A stretch of DNA of 64,000 bases from Heterobilharzia americana (lineage: Eukaryota > Platyhelminthes > Trematoda > Strigeidida > Schistosomatidae): the NCBI GenBank assembly GCA_944470555.2, contig OX104127.1, forward strand, positions 25,435,661 through 25,499,660, read 5' to 3'. The stretch's first letter is position 1. Each line of letters begins with the position of its first letter. Below the pieces are notes generated by a model, which searched no databases, was not told where the DNA came from, and saw only the letters and a program-made list of their open reading frames with translations. A program made the translations under genes and the position numbers. Shown here piece after piece: positions 10,458 to 22,149 of the stretch.

Positions 10458-11373
10458 AAATTGTTTATGGATGAGGCTACACAGCTGCAAGCACCTACGA
10501 TTTCGCTAGGGATCGAACCGAGGCCCACGAGCTTTTGCGGTGAACCTGTCAGTCACTCAGCCACTGGTCTAAACTCCCCTACTCCTGTCAATTCACAACA
10601 AAGTGTGACCACTACCTAGTGTCATCATTTGGCTTTCACTTGATCGACGACTGCTGAGAACTATGATGCTGAGAAAGAACAGCTGTCCAGCGCTCTCAGG
10701 ATTTTAGCAGTTCTCCAACTGATATCAGTCATTGACTACGGTCAGTAGCAGGACAATAAAAAACCAACCAATCAAATACCATCTCATCAGGTTAGACCAT
10801 TGGATAACTGAAGGAGAAATCTTGATGGCTTACTTCATACTGAAATTGATGCTGACGATGCTACTGATGAGGCAGGACAAAACTGAAAGTACAGTGATTT
10901 CGTCACGTTGTATACTACAGCTATCATAATAATTAAGTAAATTTTTGATAAATTTAGTTAATAAAATATTATTTTCAGCATATATTCCCATCAACAGGAG
11001 AAACACAGGAAATAAGGAAGCATCAAATAATAATTTTGTTCTACACTGTTACTGAGTGGCTCTAAAACTGAAATAACCAATACAACCTCTATTCGATAAA
11101 AGCCTACCTTTCCAGCCAAAAGTCAGAAATGTAATTGGTTATCTCAGTCGTTGCTAGGGTGACCGTTAAAGTTACGCGCGTTACGCCTAAGTAATTACTT
11201 TTCATGTAGACTGAATTTTCAGCGATCAACCTCTTTTACAAAAATGAAATTCTTAAAATCACTAATTATTCCTATGACCATAATTCCAAACTTGAATAAC
11301 AAATCGTAAGTCAATTGAGGCGAATATTTGTCAGTCTAGTAAGAAACAAAGTATTCCAGTGCAAAACAAAATC
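10458..11373 (+). repeat. Left arm of inverted repeat 2
   Basis: About 916 bp that recur reversed at 14181-15097. The arm contains a decayed plus-strand family A copy (10560-10745; hammerhead box CTGAGAA, broken). It also has a 65-residue open stretch (10732-10929) whose reading is identical in both arms, and an AT-rich remainder. The high identity of the open stretch points to a recent duplication or to gene conversion between arms. I do not recognise the product. Confidence 0.8.
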
Positions 11374-11860
11374 GTTTTTTTTTATTTATTTCGTTATCAA
11401 TCCAAGTTGTTTACAACTGATGAGTATCTGTGGTGTGAAGATGACGTCATTTTTGTTATTTTCAAACTTATCTGTCAAACGAATGAAATGTTGTATGCAA
11501 TTAATCATTCTCAACGGAGACCATATTCTTGTTTCTGATATTGATTTCTACTCTCTTTTTCAGTACATATGAAAATTGAGTAGTATGAGAAGAAAAATGA
11601 AAAATTCACATTCCAATCAGGGTTGTTTTAATTTGCACAATTGTAGATGTAACTTTTAATAATGAAAAGAGAAAAATAATTATTTTTCAAGACATAGAAA
11701 TATAAATTTGTTTCATCAATTAAATATCTCACTAATTAACATTTCCTATAATTTTTGCCATTAACAGAAAAAAAATATCATCGAAGATATTACTGATAAA
11801 TTAGGGAAAGGTGTCTTGAAAAATTTAGTGCGAAACAAAAGAAAAATATTCATAAGTCTT
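11374..11860. other. Unassigned spacer at the start of inverted repeat 2 interior
   Basis: No gene or repeat recognised. An open stretch at 11315-11572 begins inside the arm and runs out of it. Confidence 0.3.
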
Positions 11861-12130
11861 CATCATGAAGTGACATCAGTTGGAGAAACACTGAAAACCT
11901 AGGAGTACTGGATGGATGTTTCGTCCCTATATGAGACTCTTTAGCAGTATAGATCCAAGGATAGATGGCAGGCCCTGCAGCTTCCTTTCTTGTCAAATCA
12001 TGATATAGCTTGATCATTACTTTATGTCATCAGTTGGCGTCCATTTCACTTGCGACTGCTGAGGAGTCTCATACTGGCAAGATACAACTGTCAATGGTTC
12101 TTCAATTGATGCCAGTCCGTGACAAATACT
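11861..12130. repeat. Family A SINE inverted pair (minus 11861-11970, plus 12040-12130)
   Basis: A minus tail and decayed hammerhead is followed by a plus hammerhead (12055-12100) and tail. The plus core has CTGAGGA but the GAAA box is GATA and stem II is disrupted. Confidence 0.6.
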
Positions 12131-12269
12131 TCTTTAAGATAAATACAATCCACATTAACCTCTAAATACATTCCTGTATACTGCTCATGTTGCTTTACTG
12201 CTAGTCTTGAATTCTTGAAGCAATCCGACAGTTAGACCGGTTAACATAATGTTATGAACAATTTTTTAG

Positions 12270-13570
12270 CTATTAATTTTGTAGATCACATTCCTCATAT
12301 CTTCTTCTGACAAATGGATCCTTTGGTTTGCACAACCACCTGTGTAGTGATTTCGTTGGTTTGTGTACTACTCTGATTCCGAAAGGGTGAAGCGATCGGC
12401 TGACTGCTTCTGAGATATCTTTGATGTAGAATAGTGTAACGTGGCTATTGAGTTGAGGCAGTTACCCTGTCATTTGTTTCGCTGATGATAAACACCTATT
12501 GATAATTCTATCTGGAGGTTTGTGGAGATTTAGGTTGGGATTCATCATGCCCTGACAGCTGAAGAACATTGGAAACCTGAGAGCACTGGACAGCTGTTCT
12601 TTCCAACTAGTATGGGACTCCTCAGCATTGCGTACTCATGACTCCGCCTCCCCAGGGATCGAACCCAGAACCTTCAGGTTCCATGGCCACCATGTTGCCA
12701 CCGAACCACTGAGTCGGAATCCAATGGTCTATATTTATTACTTCTTTCAGTTCACGTTATAGGACGACCTACATCTAGTGTCATTGTTGAGTTACTGTCC
12801 TCATATTCGACTCGGTTGACTCCACTCTGCTCACGACTTCTCATTGGAACTTCAGGAATCACCTGTCGAGGCTAGTCACCAATGAGCACTAAATTCGTCT
12901 TTATCTGGAGATTTGTGGAGATTTACTAATTGATTTTAGGTTGGAATTCATCGTCGACTGACATCAGTTAGATAGTCATTGGTTTTGAACAGTTTGTACA
13001 TGTATTTTTCTTCAGCTTTCTGAAGTGTTTCAGTGCTGCACTGTGTTTTGGCTCTTGATAGAGAATAATGTTGATACAAAATATTTGTTGTAGAGTGTAG
13101 GGTGATTACTGTTGTAGTTCAACATTTAATCTGTGTGTATGATTTTCCTGTACACTTGAGTTTATAAAGTATCATTGTGTGTCGTGGTGATGAAGACATC
13201 TGAGAATGGAATACTGTCATTGTATTCTTCCACCTGTTTTGCGAAGTGAATTCCTTCAAATGTTTAGTTGAATAGTTTGAATGTGTTTTCTATTTCATCT
13301 TCATTGAGAATTACGAATGTCTCGTCGATGTATCGAATCCAAATTTTTGGCTTGATGAGAGGAATGACTATTGATTCCAGTCGTTGCATCACAGTTTCAT
13401 CAGTCAATTCTGATATTGGCGATCCCATAGATGTTCCTAGTTGTAAAACATTCACGATAAAATATTGAAGCTCAGAGAGCACCAAGCCGCCATCACATTT
13501 GATTTCTTTATTCGAAGGAACTGAAGTGTCATTATGCGATTGTTCTATCTGGATTTATTGATTTCCTGAA
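12270..13570 (-). mobile_element. Penelope-like element, RT and linker to endonuclease, interrupted by a family A SINE
   Basis: On the minus strand, 13485-13264 encodes a PLE reverse-transcriptase core: LGTSMGSPISELTDE and WIRYIDETFVIL. The catalytic YxDD box reads YIDE, so the second Asp is lost. Downstream (13260-13000) come NTQVYRK-type and LNYNSNHPT blocks with frameshifts. The PLE then breaks off at a family A insertion (about 12505-12985) and resumes at 12500-12270 with SRSLHPFGIRVVHKPTKSL and RWLCKPKDP, the conserved block that precedes the GIY-YIG domain. This PLE family differs from the one at 38-43 kb. Confidence 0.8.
12505..12985 (-). repeat. Family A SINE, full length, inserted into a PLE
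   Basis: Minus copy with tail, hammerhead block (12582-12631), tRNA-like head with B box (ggttcgatccc complement near 12655-12668), long 5' unique part and the start of the next tail. The hammerhead keeps CTGAGGA and stem I, but the stem II to GAAA junction is altered (GGAC-GAAAC has become GGAA-AGAAC). Confidence 0.75.
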
Positions 13571-13614
13571 GGTTTTGTTTTAGTCACGAATAATAACAGT
13601 TTGCTCAGAATAAA

Positions 13615-13990
13615 TAAATAATTTTCCTCAACTGATATCAGTTATTGATGAAAGCTATCTTGAAATAAGGATCCCCATTCACCTCCAAAGTGCTCGTTAG
13701 TGACACTTCTAGATTGATATCCTGCAGTTGTAATGAAAGCTATGACCTATGGAGTCAACTAGTCGGAAGGGAAGTGAATGTTAAGTTAGGACCTTGGTGG
13801 ATGGTAACGGTATATTGCGAATCGAATAAAGTAAATGACTATGGAATGTTTAACTCCGAAGGTCTGGAGTTTCATATTTTGTGGGGTCTTGAGTGCGCCC
13901 TGTTGAATACTTACAAACACGGATGAAATGATAACAAGTTTTCCTTGGCTTTCCAAGTGACGCCAGTCTGTAATGAATACTACCCTAGGA
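13615..13990 (+). repeat. Family A SINE fragments, plus strand
   Basis: A tail (13615-13680) is followed by the 5' unique part of a monomer (13690-13830) and a further tail (13935-13990). The hammerhead and tRNA head are missing between them. Confidence 0.5.
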
Positions 13991-14180
13991 ATAGTCTAAA
14001 TCTTGAAACGAATGTAAGTGTGTTATGAATCACATGTTTTGTTGTATTTCAGCTGTAAATGCTCATCAACTCGCCCAGAAGTGAACTAAACAACTTTAAT
14101 TTTCGCAGCACACTACTATTTTCAGCAGTTATTCAGGTTTGATTACTTGCCGTTTGATAACATTCAAAATTTCATTCTCC

Positions 14181-15097
14181 GATTTTGTTTTGCACTGGAA
14201 TACTTTGTTTCTTACTAGACTGACAAATATTCGCCTCAATTGACTTACGATTTTGTTATTCAAGTTTGGAATTATGGTCATAGGAATAATTAGTGATTTT
14301 AAGAATTTCATTTTTGTAAAAGAGGTTGATCGCTGAAAATTCAGTCTACATGAAAAGTAATTACTTAGGCGTAACGCGCGTAACTTTAACGGTCACCCTA
14401 GCAACGACTGAGATAACCAATTACATTTCTGACTTTTGGCTGGAAAGGTAGGCTTTTATCGAATAGAGGTTGTATTGGTTATTTCAGTTTTAGAGCCACT
14501 CAGTAACAGTGTAGAACAAAATTATTATTTGATGCTTCCTTATTTCCTGTGTTTCTCCTGTTGATGGGAATATATGCTGAAAATAATATTTTATTAACTA
14601 AATTTATCAAAAATTTACTTAATTATTATGATAGCTGTAGTATACAACGTGACGAAATCACTGTACTTTCAGTTTTGTCCTGCCTCATCAGTAGCATCGT
14701 CAGCATCAATTTCAGTATGAAGTAAGCCATCAAGATTTCTCCTTCAGTTATCCAATGGTCTAACCTGATGAGATGGTATTTGATTGGTTGGTTTTTTATT
14801 GTCCTGCTACTGACCGTAGTCAATGACTGATATCAGTTGGAGAACTGCTAAAATCCTGAGAGTGCCGGACAGCTGTTCTTTCTCAGCATCATAGTTCTCA
14901 GCAGTCGTCGATCAAGTGAAAGCCAAATGATGACACTAGGTAGTGGTCACACTTTGTTGTGAATTGACAGGAGTAGGGGAATTTAGACCAGTGGCTGAGT
15001 GACTGACAGTTTCATCGCAATAGCTCGAATGCCTCCGTTGGATCCCTAGCGAAATCGTAGGTTCTTGCAGCTGTGTAGCCTCATCCAAAGGCTATTT
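14181..15097 (-). repeat. Right arm of inverted repeat 2
   Basis: Reverse copy of 10458-11373, containing the same minus-strand family A remnant (14815-15000) and the same 65-residue open stretch (14823-14626). The open stretch beginning at 14311 extends beyond the arm end at about 14181. Confidence 0.8.
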
Positions 15098-15199
15098 CCA
15101 AAGGACTACAAGTAGTGTCAGTTCGCGATAAAGACTCATGAATATCTTTCTTTCACAACATTTACACTGTTCTGTTTGTTTCATGCTGAAGAATTTGTA

Positions 15200-15770
15200 A
15201 GGATAGTTCTAAGCTTTTAGAAGCTGTCAACATCAACCATTCTCAACCTGACCACTGTACTCAGAAATTGAATTCAGTCAACCTCCTCTGACCTACCTAA
15301 CTGCATACAACTCTCTCCATTCGGATGCATATAATCTTCCTTCCGCTGTGATTCCAGCGTCTCTTGATTAATTCATCACTGACCACTAATCACTCAGACT
15401 AAATATTTTACAATCTCTCCACATAATTACATAACCTACTAGCTCTATAACAACCCCTTCCTCTACACTAATCACCCCTCATTGTACGCCCACTCAAACC
15501 CAAACCCCAACACCAACACCAACACGCCACGCAACACACACACCACTACACAACTCCAGATTTTCTTATCTCATCACACATTAATTATCGTTGATTCTGA
15601 CTAACATTTGTGATTGTTAATCTTGTATGAACTCGACTCACCATCTCACTGTTAATCCTGAATTTTAAATCTTCATTTATTTCTACATGTTTATTGTATG
15701 TAATGCCATTATTACTACTAATACTTCATTTGAGTTGCAGTTGATGAAATGGGAATGAAATAAAGTGAAC
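15200..15770 (+). mobile_element. Penelope-like element 3' end; left arm of inverted repeat 3 (15236-15770)
   Basis: Encodes QPDHCTQKLNSVNLL, a form of the PLE C-terminal block (xPDLCTQKKFVxPLxLP), followed by a 3' untranslated part with an imperfect (caccaa)n tract (15500-15530) and an end reading gatgaaatgggaatgaaat. The same sequence recurs reversed at 18421-18955. Confidence 0.7.
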
Positions 15771-16499
15771 TCAGTAGCGTATTTAAAATGAACTGGAAAT
15801 TTGTTGTATTTTACTCATGAGATCTGTGGACATCACGTTGCCTGAATTTAAATACAATGGCTTAAATTTACCAGTGATTCTCAATGATTTTAAAATCATG
15901 CAGAGACTGAATAATGTTAGCCAGAATTTTAGCTGAGCCATTACTTTAAACCGATAACTTAATAAAATCTCTGAAATCGATCAATAAGGTTTCCTAATTT
16001 CTAAAATTTACCATTAATCAATAAACAAGGGTTAGGGATCAACGTAAGAGAAGTCACTTTAGTGTTACTTGATTAAGAAGAAGAAATATGGGTGGTATTT
16101 TTCAGGGGTGAATTAGTTCACTCCATCTGTAGTAATATCATAGTTATGTTTAATTAATAAGTCATCAAAATGCAGGTTTACAAGGCTTTTCATTTTAGCT
16201 ATCAGACATGTAACGTAAGGTTTTTGTTTTGAGTACGACAACTTGTATGTTAAACGATTTCCTGACTTTGAATGGACTGTAATACCATGGGAATGCCTCA
16301 AGAAATCGATGTTCATTCGAAGACACCCTTTCTCCCAATGTTGTTCACTGTTTACTGATTGTAGAAGCGATAGTAGTTCAATCGGTAATTTATGTATTCA
16401 TCAAGTTGAATATTAACTGGATAAACTCCTAAAAAAACTCCGTAATGAACTCCTGTCAACCGCTGATTAGTGACCTGCCTCATAATGAGTTTCTTGAAG
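15771..16499. other. Unassigned stretch inside inverted repeat 3
   Basis: A 67-residue minus-strand open stretch (16316-16113) has no recognised domain. Nothing else is seen. Confidence 0.3.
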
Positions 16500-16815
16500 T
16501 TTTAATGAAAAGTCGTGACTGGTGGGGCCAACCACGTCAGACATAATGACAGTTAGTGAAAGACAGAATTGGATGGAAGTAGCGCTAAGTCGTAAACTGA
16601 CGGAAGTGGGAAATATAGACCATTGGATTTCAACACACTAACTCAGTGGTAACCTGCTGGCTGAGTAACCTTGGCGGGATCACTGGTGAGAACTACTGAT
16701 GATTCTCATACTACAACGAGACAGCTGTCCAGTACTCCCAGGTTTCCAGTGGTTCTCCGGTTGATATCATTCTATGATGAATACCAACTTGAAAGGAGAT
16801 TTTTTAAGATGAATC
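16500..16815 (+). repeat. Family A SINE, decayed
   Basis: Plus copy with 5' part, degraded tRNA head and a hammerhead block near 16688-16740. CTGATGA is present but GAAA reads GAGA. Confidence 0.65.
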
Positions 16816-18420
16816 ATTTTCATAAGCTGTAAAATCATATTGATAGCTATAACAATAAATATATACCCATCAATAGCTAATGGACCAATACAAAGTCACC
16901 GAAAATTGTCAATAAAGTCACGAGGTCAACACAAGGTCATGAAAACAATGAATGAATAAACAGAATGTCTTAGATATATTACGATGAAAATAAAGTCAGA
17001 GATTGAAGTTATTTCTCCTGAACATAAAGATTATTCTTGAACAACTGAATTTCGAAGTCACCTGTTGTGTTCAGATGGTGCACCCACACTCCCTTCGAAA
17101 TGTTTAACTTAACTTTATAAGTGACCTCGTAGGGAGCTTCTGGTAGAGTGGAGATATCACATTTAACTAGATCCTCAATAGTTGGGCTTCTATTTATTTA
17201 TTAGATTAGATGAAAGGAAAAACTTTATTATGTTTACTTAACTGTTAGAATATAAGAATCATCATTCATTAAATTCCACCTCAAATTGCCTATCTCAACG
17301 ATACGATATATCCGGAACAGTCGTTAGATATATACGTTAAATATTCAGTTGCAAAACATGAAGTGGAAGTAGAAAAACGCTAATTTTGTCGCATTTCAGT
17401 TGTCATCTATCTGTTCCCTTTCCACAACTTTCTTATTTATACAACAACATTTATATTGAGCTAATATGTTCATTTTAGGATTCATTGTTGTCTTCATATG
17501 TTAACCTACAGTTCATATACTTGTTACAATTTACCTGGTGGCGTTTAGCAATGGAATCCAAGATGCATATTTCATCCTATTTGGAACTGACATTGAATGA
17601 GCCGAATGAAATTATTGTGTCAATAAATAATAATATATCATTGAACTTTCATAAATTATTTATCATCATTATTCACATTTCCTCTTTAATCAGTTAGTAA
17701 TTACTACTAACAGATGAATGATAGAAACCAAAGGTTCATCTACACCAAGGATAAAAGTGGACTCAAATTAAAAAGTTCAAAATGGTTCATATATCTGTTT
17801 GAAGAACTGTTCATAGTTTATTGAACAAAATTATTCAAGCCAAAACTTTCTGTTATACACTCCTAATTTCGTCCAACTTTTACCTGATATTTACCTATAA
17901 CGTTAAAATAACTTTATTATTGCTGTTTGTGTGCCCCCTTGGCGCTCTTGTCAGCTTTTGTTTTTCCCACTGCTTCTGAAAGCTGAAATCTGATTGGTTG
18001 TTAACTCTTTTAACTTATCAAGGTCGGTCAGAATGTATACATTCAGCATCACTGTTAACTCTTTTGATGGTTGTTGAGACACTAAAAGCTTTCTGTCAAC
18101 AGTTCGTCTTCTTTTCTTGTCTGGGCACGCCGGTGACATTTTTGTTGTTGTGGTTAACATTTTGATTAGTGACTAGACTATATTATTTGCATGTTAGCTT
18201 CATATGGCTTCTAGACTGCTAGGTTGCATTACTCGCTCATAGCACTTTTATAGACATTTCTTTTAAACTAGTAAGCTACGTTTAACCTGTGTCTGGATCC
18301 CGTCTATACAGTACCTGCAACAGACACATCTGTATTTTCCGAAATATCATGCATTTAGTTCCCTTTGATAAATTTGAAGAACCTAAGAACAGAAATATTT
18401 ACAGAACAAAATGAGTTCAT
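16816..18420. other. Unassigned interior of inverted repeat 3, with a small family B remnant
   Basis: 17530-17610 is a minus-strand fragment of the family B hammerhead region. A minus-strand open stretch at 18160-17951 (69 residues) is rich in Lys, Arg, Ser and Thr and starts with an ATG. Its first residues MLTTTTKMSPACPDKKRRRT look protein-like, but I recognise no family. The rest is AT-rich with no signal. Confidence 0.35.
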
Positions 18421-18955
18421 TTCATTTCATTCCCATTTCATCAACTACAATTCAAATGAAGTATTAGTAGTAATAATGGCATGACATACACTAAACATGT
18501 AGAAATAAATGAAGATTTAAAATGCAGGATTAACAGTGAGATGGTGAGTCGAGTCCATACAAGATTAGCAATCACAAATATTAGTCAGAATCAACGATAA
18601 TTAATGTGTGATGAGATAAGAAAATCTGGAGTTGTGTAGTGGTGTGTGTGTTGCGTGGCGTGTTGGTGTTGGTGTTGGTGTTGGGGTTTGGGTTTGAGTG
18701 GGCGTACAGTGAGGGGTGATTAGTGTAGAGGAAGGGGTTGTTATAGAGCTAGTAGGTTATGTAATTATGTGGAGAGATTGTAAAATATTTAGTCTGAGTG
18801 ATTAGTGGTCAGTGATGAATTAATCAAGAGACGCTGGAATCACAGCGAAAGGAAGATTATATGCATCCGAATGGAGAGAGTTGTATGCAGTTAGGTAGGT
18901 CAGAGGAGGTTGACTGAATTCAATTTCTGAGTACAGTGGTCAGGTTGAAAATGTT
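18421..18955 (-). repeat. Right arm of inverted repeat 3 (PLE 3' untranslated region)
   Basis: Reverse copy of 15236-15770, continuous with the PLE coding remnant at 18900-19310. It carries the complementary (ttggtg)n tract at 18660-18690. Confidence 0.75.
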
Positions 18956-19310
18956 TGGTGGCGAGAGATTCCCCAAATCCTAATTTATATGCCGAACAGG
19001 ATTGAGAAGCATCTATTTGATGTCGTGTTTCCATCGGATGACTGGCGATTGCTCTAGAAAAGACCTTGCTATCTTTCAGATACAGATTTCTTGGAACATG
19101 CTCATTAAAACCAAGTAGATGCTCACTTGCTTTAACAAGCACTGGTGAATTGATGTACACAGTTGAAGGTGACGTGAGCTGTGTTATTGAGCATAGTGTA
19201 TTGTAAACTGAAATCAGTCTAACAGTAGAAAAGCTCCTTTTCAGTGTAGCTTTTATTCTTCCATTTATTCTTTCAGATATCTCATCTGCTTTGAATGCTA
19301 GACGAAGGCA
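18896..19310 (-). mobile_element. Penelope-like element, endonuclease region
   Basis: On the minus strand about 19300-19160 reads DEISERINGRIKATLKRSF, the RT-thumb to endonuclease spacer. The open stretch 19160-18900 then carries FNEHVPRN, AIASHPMETRHQID and PDHCTQKLNSV, matching the EHxPxWL, HLxxTGHxID and PDLCTQKKFV blocks of PLE GIY-YIG domains. The Cys-rich GIY-YIG start itself is missing or degraded. Confidence 0.7.
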
Positions 19311-20179
19311 GTGAAATAAATTCAGCTCATTTTATTCTGTAAATATCTTTGTTCTTGTATTATTCAAACATCAATATTTGATCTTCTAGATTACAATGTT
19401 TACTTGATATATTCACTCAGTTCTACCTGTCCTATTGTGCTCAAACTTTACTTTGGCGTTACTAATTGTTATGTGTTAAAACTGTACCTTTAACTTGTAT
19501 GAATAGCATCTTCTGCGAAAATGCAGAAAAACGTCTCTTCTTTTGATGCTACACATTGACTGGAATATTTATAATCATTCTCTTGATTACACTTTACTAA
19601 AACAAAAGAATTTTGTAGTAGCATAAAATTTTAAAAAATATTTCAAAGATTCAAGTAAAATATTTGTAAAATAAAAAAAAAATTATTTAAATCTTGGTTT
19701 CAATAATATATCAGCTGACTACTTTATTACTAATAGGTTGAACACATGATAAAATATTTGACCGAGTAAATCTATGAGAAGTTTTCAATACTATTGTATT
19801 GTTCAATGTTTTTATTCATCGAATATTAGTAAAATATTCACTAACCTCTACAAAGATGCTTACAGATAAGTATTAAATGTTTCAAGTGTTTATTTTTTCA
19901 AAGTTATCCATAGTATATGTTTTCAGGGCTAATTAAGCATCCTTTTTCAAAAACACAAATTGGGCTGTAAGTAGAGTTATTTTGATAATTCTGAGTTGAA
20001 AATCAACAAAAACAGGTTTATAGATATGTCAGAAGCTATACAACAACATTTTTATTAACTAAGCCGCTAACTGTGATAAAACATATCAAAAAGTTAAATA
20101 TGGAACACCCATATCTGTTGGCAGATGGTTTCATTATGTCGTGATTTACTTGACGGTGGTCAACTAATATCCGCTGCAC
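19311..20179. other. Unassigned AT-rich stretch
   Basis: No gene or repeat recognised. Confidence 0.35.
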
Positions 20180-20490
20180 AAAAGGCGATTGCCGTACCCC
20201 AGTGGTCTGCTGGATAACGCTCTAGAGTTTGAAGCGATAGGCAGTGGGTTTGAGTCTTAGTGGGAACAATATCATTCACTGGGGTGCAAGTACACCCAGC
20301 TGACAAGTCTTAAATAGAAGACACCAAACACATCCTGGGTTTTACTTCTACCCTCCAAGTTAGCTACAACGGGATGGATATTCAAGCAGTATCGAGGCAT
20401 CCCCATAGGCACCCATCTGACAACATAGGTCGAGCAATAAGATCCAGTAAAGCAACGGGAAACTACAAGTATCAATAAATAATAATTTCG
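20180..20490 (+). repeat. Family B SINE, decayed hammerhead
   Basis: tRNA-like head (cagtggtctgctggataacg, GGGTTTGAGTCTT; 20200-20260), hammerhead remnant (20297-20340; CTGACAA with G8 lost and GAAA lost) and the following-monomer start with cgaggcatcc (20390-20490). Confidence 0.65.
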
Positions 20491-20784
20491 AAACATTTTT
20501 AATTTAGATGATGTAGTGATTTTCACAGATATGAGAAGTTATGTTATGAAGGTACAGATAGCTAGCACTTTATTTGAAGTTACTTCTGATAAATCTTTGA
20601 GACTAATGAAACGATATTCACTACCATTCTAAAATTACTCTGATATGAATTCTAGTTCCTTCTACTATTCATCTTGTGATAGTTATAAACAGTATATGAA
20701 CCGTTTATTAATATAGGTAGAAAGTTGAGCCAACACACTCAAGCTGATACAGTGACTTCAAATTGAAAAATCAACTGAGTAATG

Positions 20785-20995
20785 TATTTTGAGATGAATG
20801 GGGATTTTTTAATTTAAAAGTAGTATTCATCATAGACTGATATCAGTTGGGGAACCATTGAAAATCTGGGAGCACTGGACAGCCGTTTCGTCGTAGTATG
20901 GGACTTCTCAGCAGTAAACACTCACTACCTGGCTAGGGATTGAACTCAGGACCTTCAGGTTTCACGGCGAACGCATCAACCATTCAGCCACCGGG
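20785..20995 (-). repeat. Family A SINE, minus half of an inverted pair
   Basis: Tail, hammerhead block (20871-20920; CTGAGAA, so G8 is lost) and tRNA head. It joins the plus copy at 20996 within the tRNA head. Confidence 0.7.
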
Positions 20996-21170
20996 TCGGT
21001 TAACGCGTTCACCGTTAAACCTGAAGGCCCTGATTTCGATCTGTAGCTGGGTCGCGGGTACGTACTTCTGAGGAGTCCCATGCTAGGACGAAATGGCTGT
21101 CCAGTGCTTCCAGATTTTCAATGGTTCCCCAACTGATGTCAGTCCATGATGAATACTACTTCTCAATGTA
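20996..21170 (+). repeat. Family A SINE, plus half of an inverted pair
   Basis: Truncated tRNA head beginning ggttaacgcgttcaccg, then hammerhead and tail. Head-to-head with the minus copy on its left. Confidence 0.7.
21062..21107 (+). ncRNA. Hammerhead ribozyme, near-consensus (family A)
   Basis: CTGAGGA (21068-21074), stem II GTCC/GGAC, GAAA and a GUC cleavage triplet are intact. Stem III (ATGG/CTGT) has wobble pairs and the innermost stem I pair is T-C. The core is complete, so residual activity is possible. Confidence 0.6.
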
Positions 21171-21824
21171 TTCAGTGGGGTATAAGGTTCGTCAAAATTG
21201 AAGAACAAAAATAAATATTCCGATAGGTGATTTACGCTATGATAAATATCCTGAGAATATCTCTCGGAAGGACATGAAACATAAACACATAGATTAAAAA
21301 GAAAAATCAGGTGATGACTCTTAAATTGGTATAGTGATTCTGCCTTTTCAACAACCTATTATTAAAGGACCACTAGCAATCCTAAGAGAACACTAAATCA
21401 AGACTTTCAGGGGAAAAAGCTTCAACACTGACAGGAAAGTCAGAATAACTTTTCCTTACACAAACAGTTGTAGTTATGTGTTGAAATCCATTGAGTTTGA
21501 CAGCTAATATGCTGATAAATCTTCTCACCAAGTCTCCAATCCTGTTCAGTACCATGCATATTGCAAGTAATCGTCAGCGAAAAACCTTGTAGAACTTGAG
21601 AACCTTTTAGAAAATCTATGCTGATGATCTCTTCAATCTTCAACAAGAAAGAAGTCGACATTTACAACAATAAAAGTGTATGCAAAGGACTTTCCAACTA
21701 CAGAGAAAGATGGATAACTGAGATACATCATATTATATCAAATCATATGTCATTTATTAGAAAAGAACTTCAAACTACTCCGTCATCTTCAACACTATTA
21801 GAGTAGGGATAACATTTCAAGCAT
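21171..21824. other. Unassigned stretch
   Basis: Two overlapping opposite-strand open stretches (21440-21661 and 21618-21806) show no recognisable motif. Confidence 0.3.
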
Positions 21825-22095
21825 GATGATCTGAGATTAGTTGCTGTACAGTGGACAATCAGTGTATGTAATCCAGACCCACAGGAGGTCAGTTGTGGCC
21901 TAAGTAGCTCAGCGGTAACATCGTTATCTGTAACACTACATGGTGTGGGTTCAAATCATACAGGAAGATATCAGTTTCATCGAGATCAGAGACACACTTA
22001 CCTGATGAAGGTCAGTAAGGGTGAAACTCATGTGGAGGGCTTCCTACCGATTGCTTCCAACCAAATAACATCTGATCTGAGGTTATCTCCAGTTT
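21825..22095 (+). repeat. Family C tRNA-headed repeat
   Basis: Best-preserved tRNA-like head of this family: A box TAGCTCAGCGGT (21904-21915) and B-box-like GGGTTCAAATC (21947-21957). Downstream 22003-22025 reads CTGATGA ... GAAAC, a hammerhead-like pair of boxes without a convincing stem II. Confidence 0.55.
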
Positions 22096-22149
22096 GAAGG
22101 CTCTTCTCAGCTGGTTACATCGTAAGCAATACCAAAATATGTGCTCCAT

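Noticed and set aside
10855..10905. CTGATGAGG ... CTGAAAG resembling a hammerhead
   Set aside because: No pairing stem II or stem III; the boxes are coincidental within inverted repeat 2.
17951..18160. 69-residue basic ORF on the minus strand
   Set aside because: No family recognised, and it lies inside the spacer of inverted repeat 3 among repeats.
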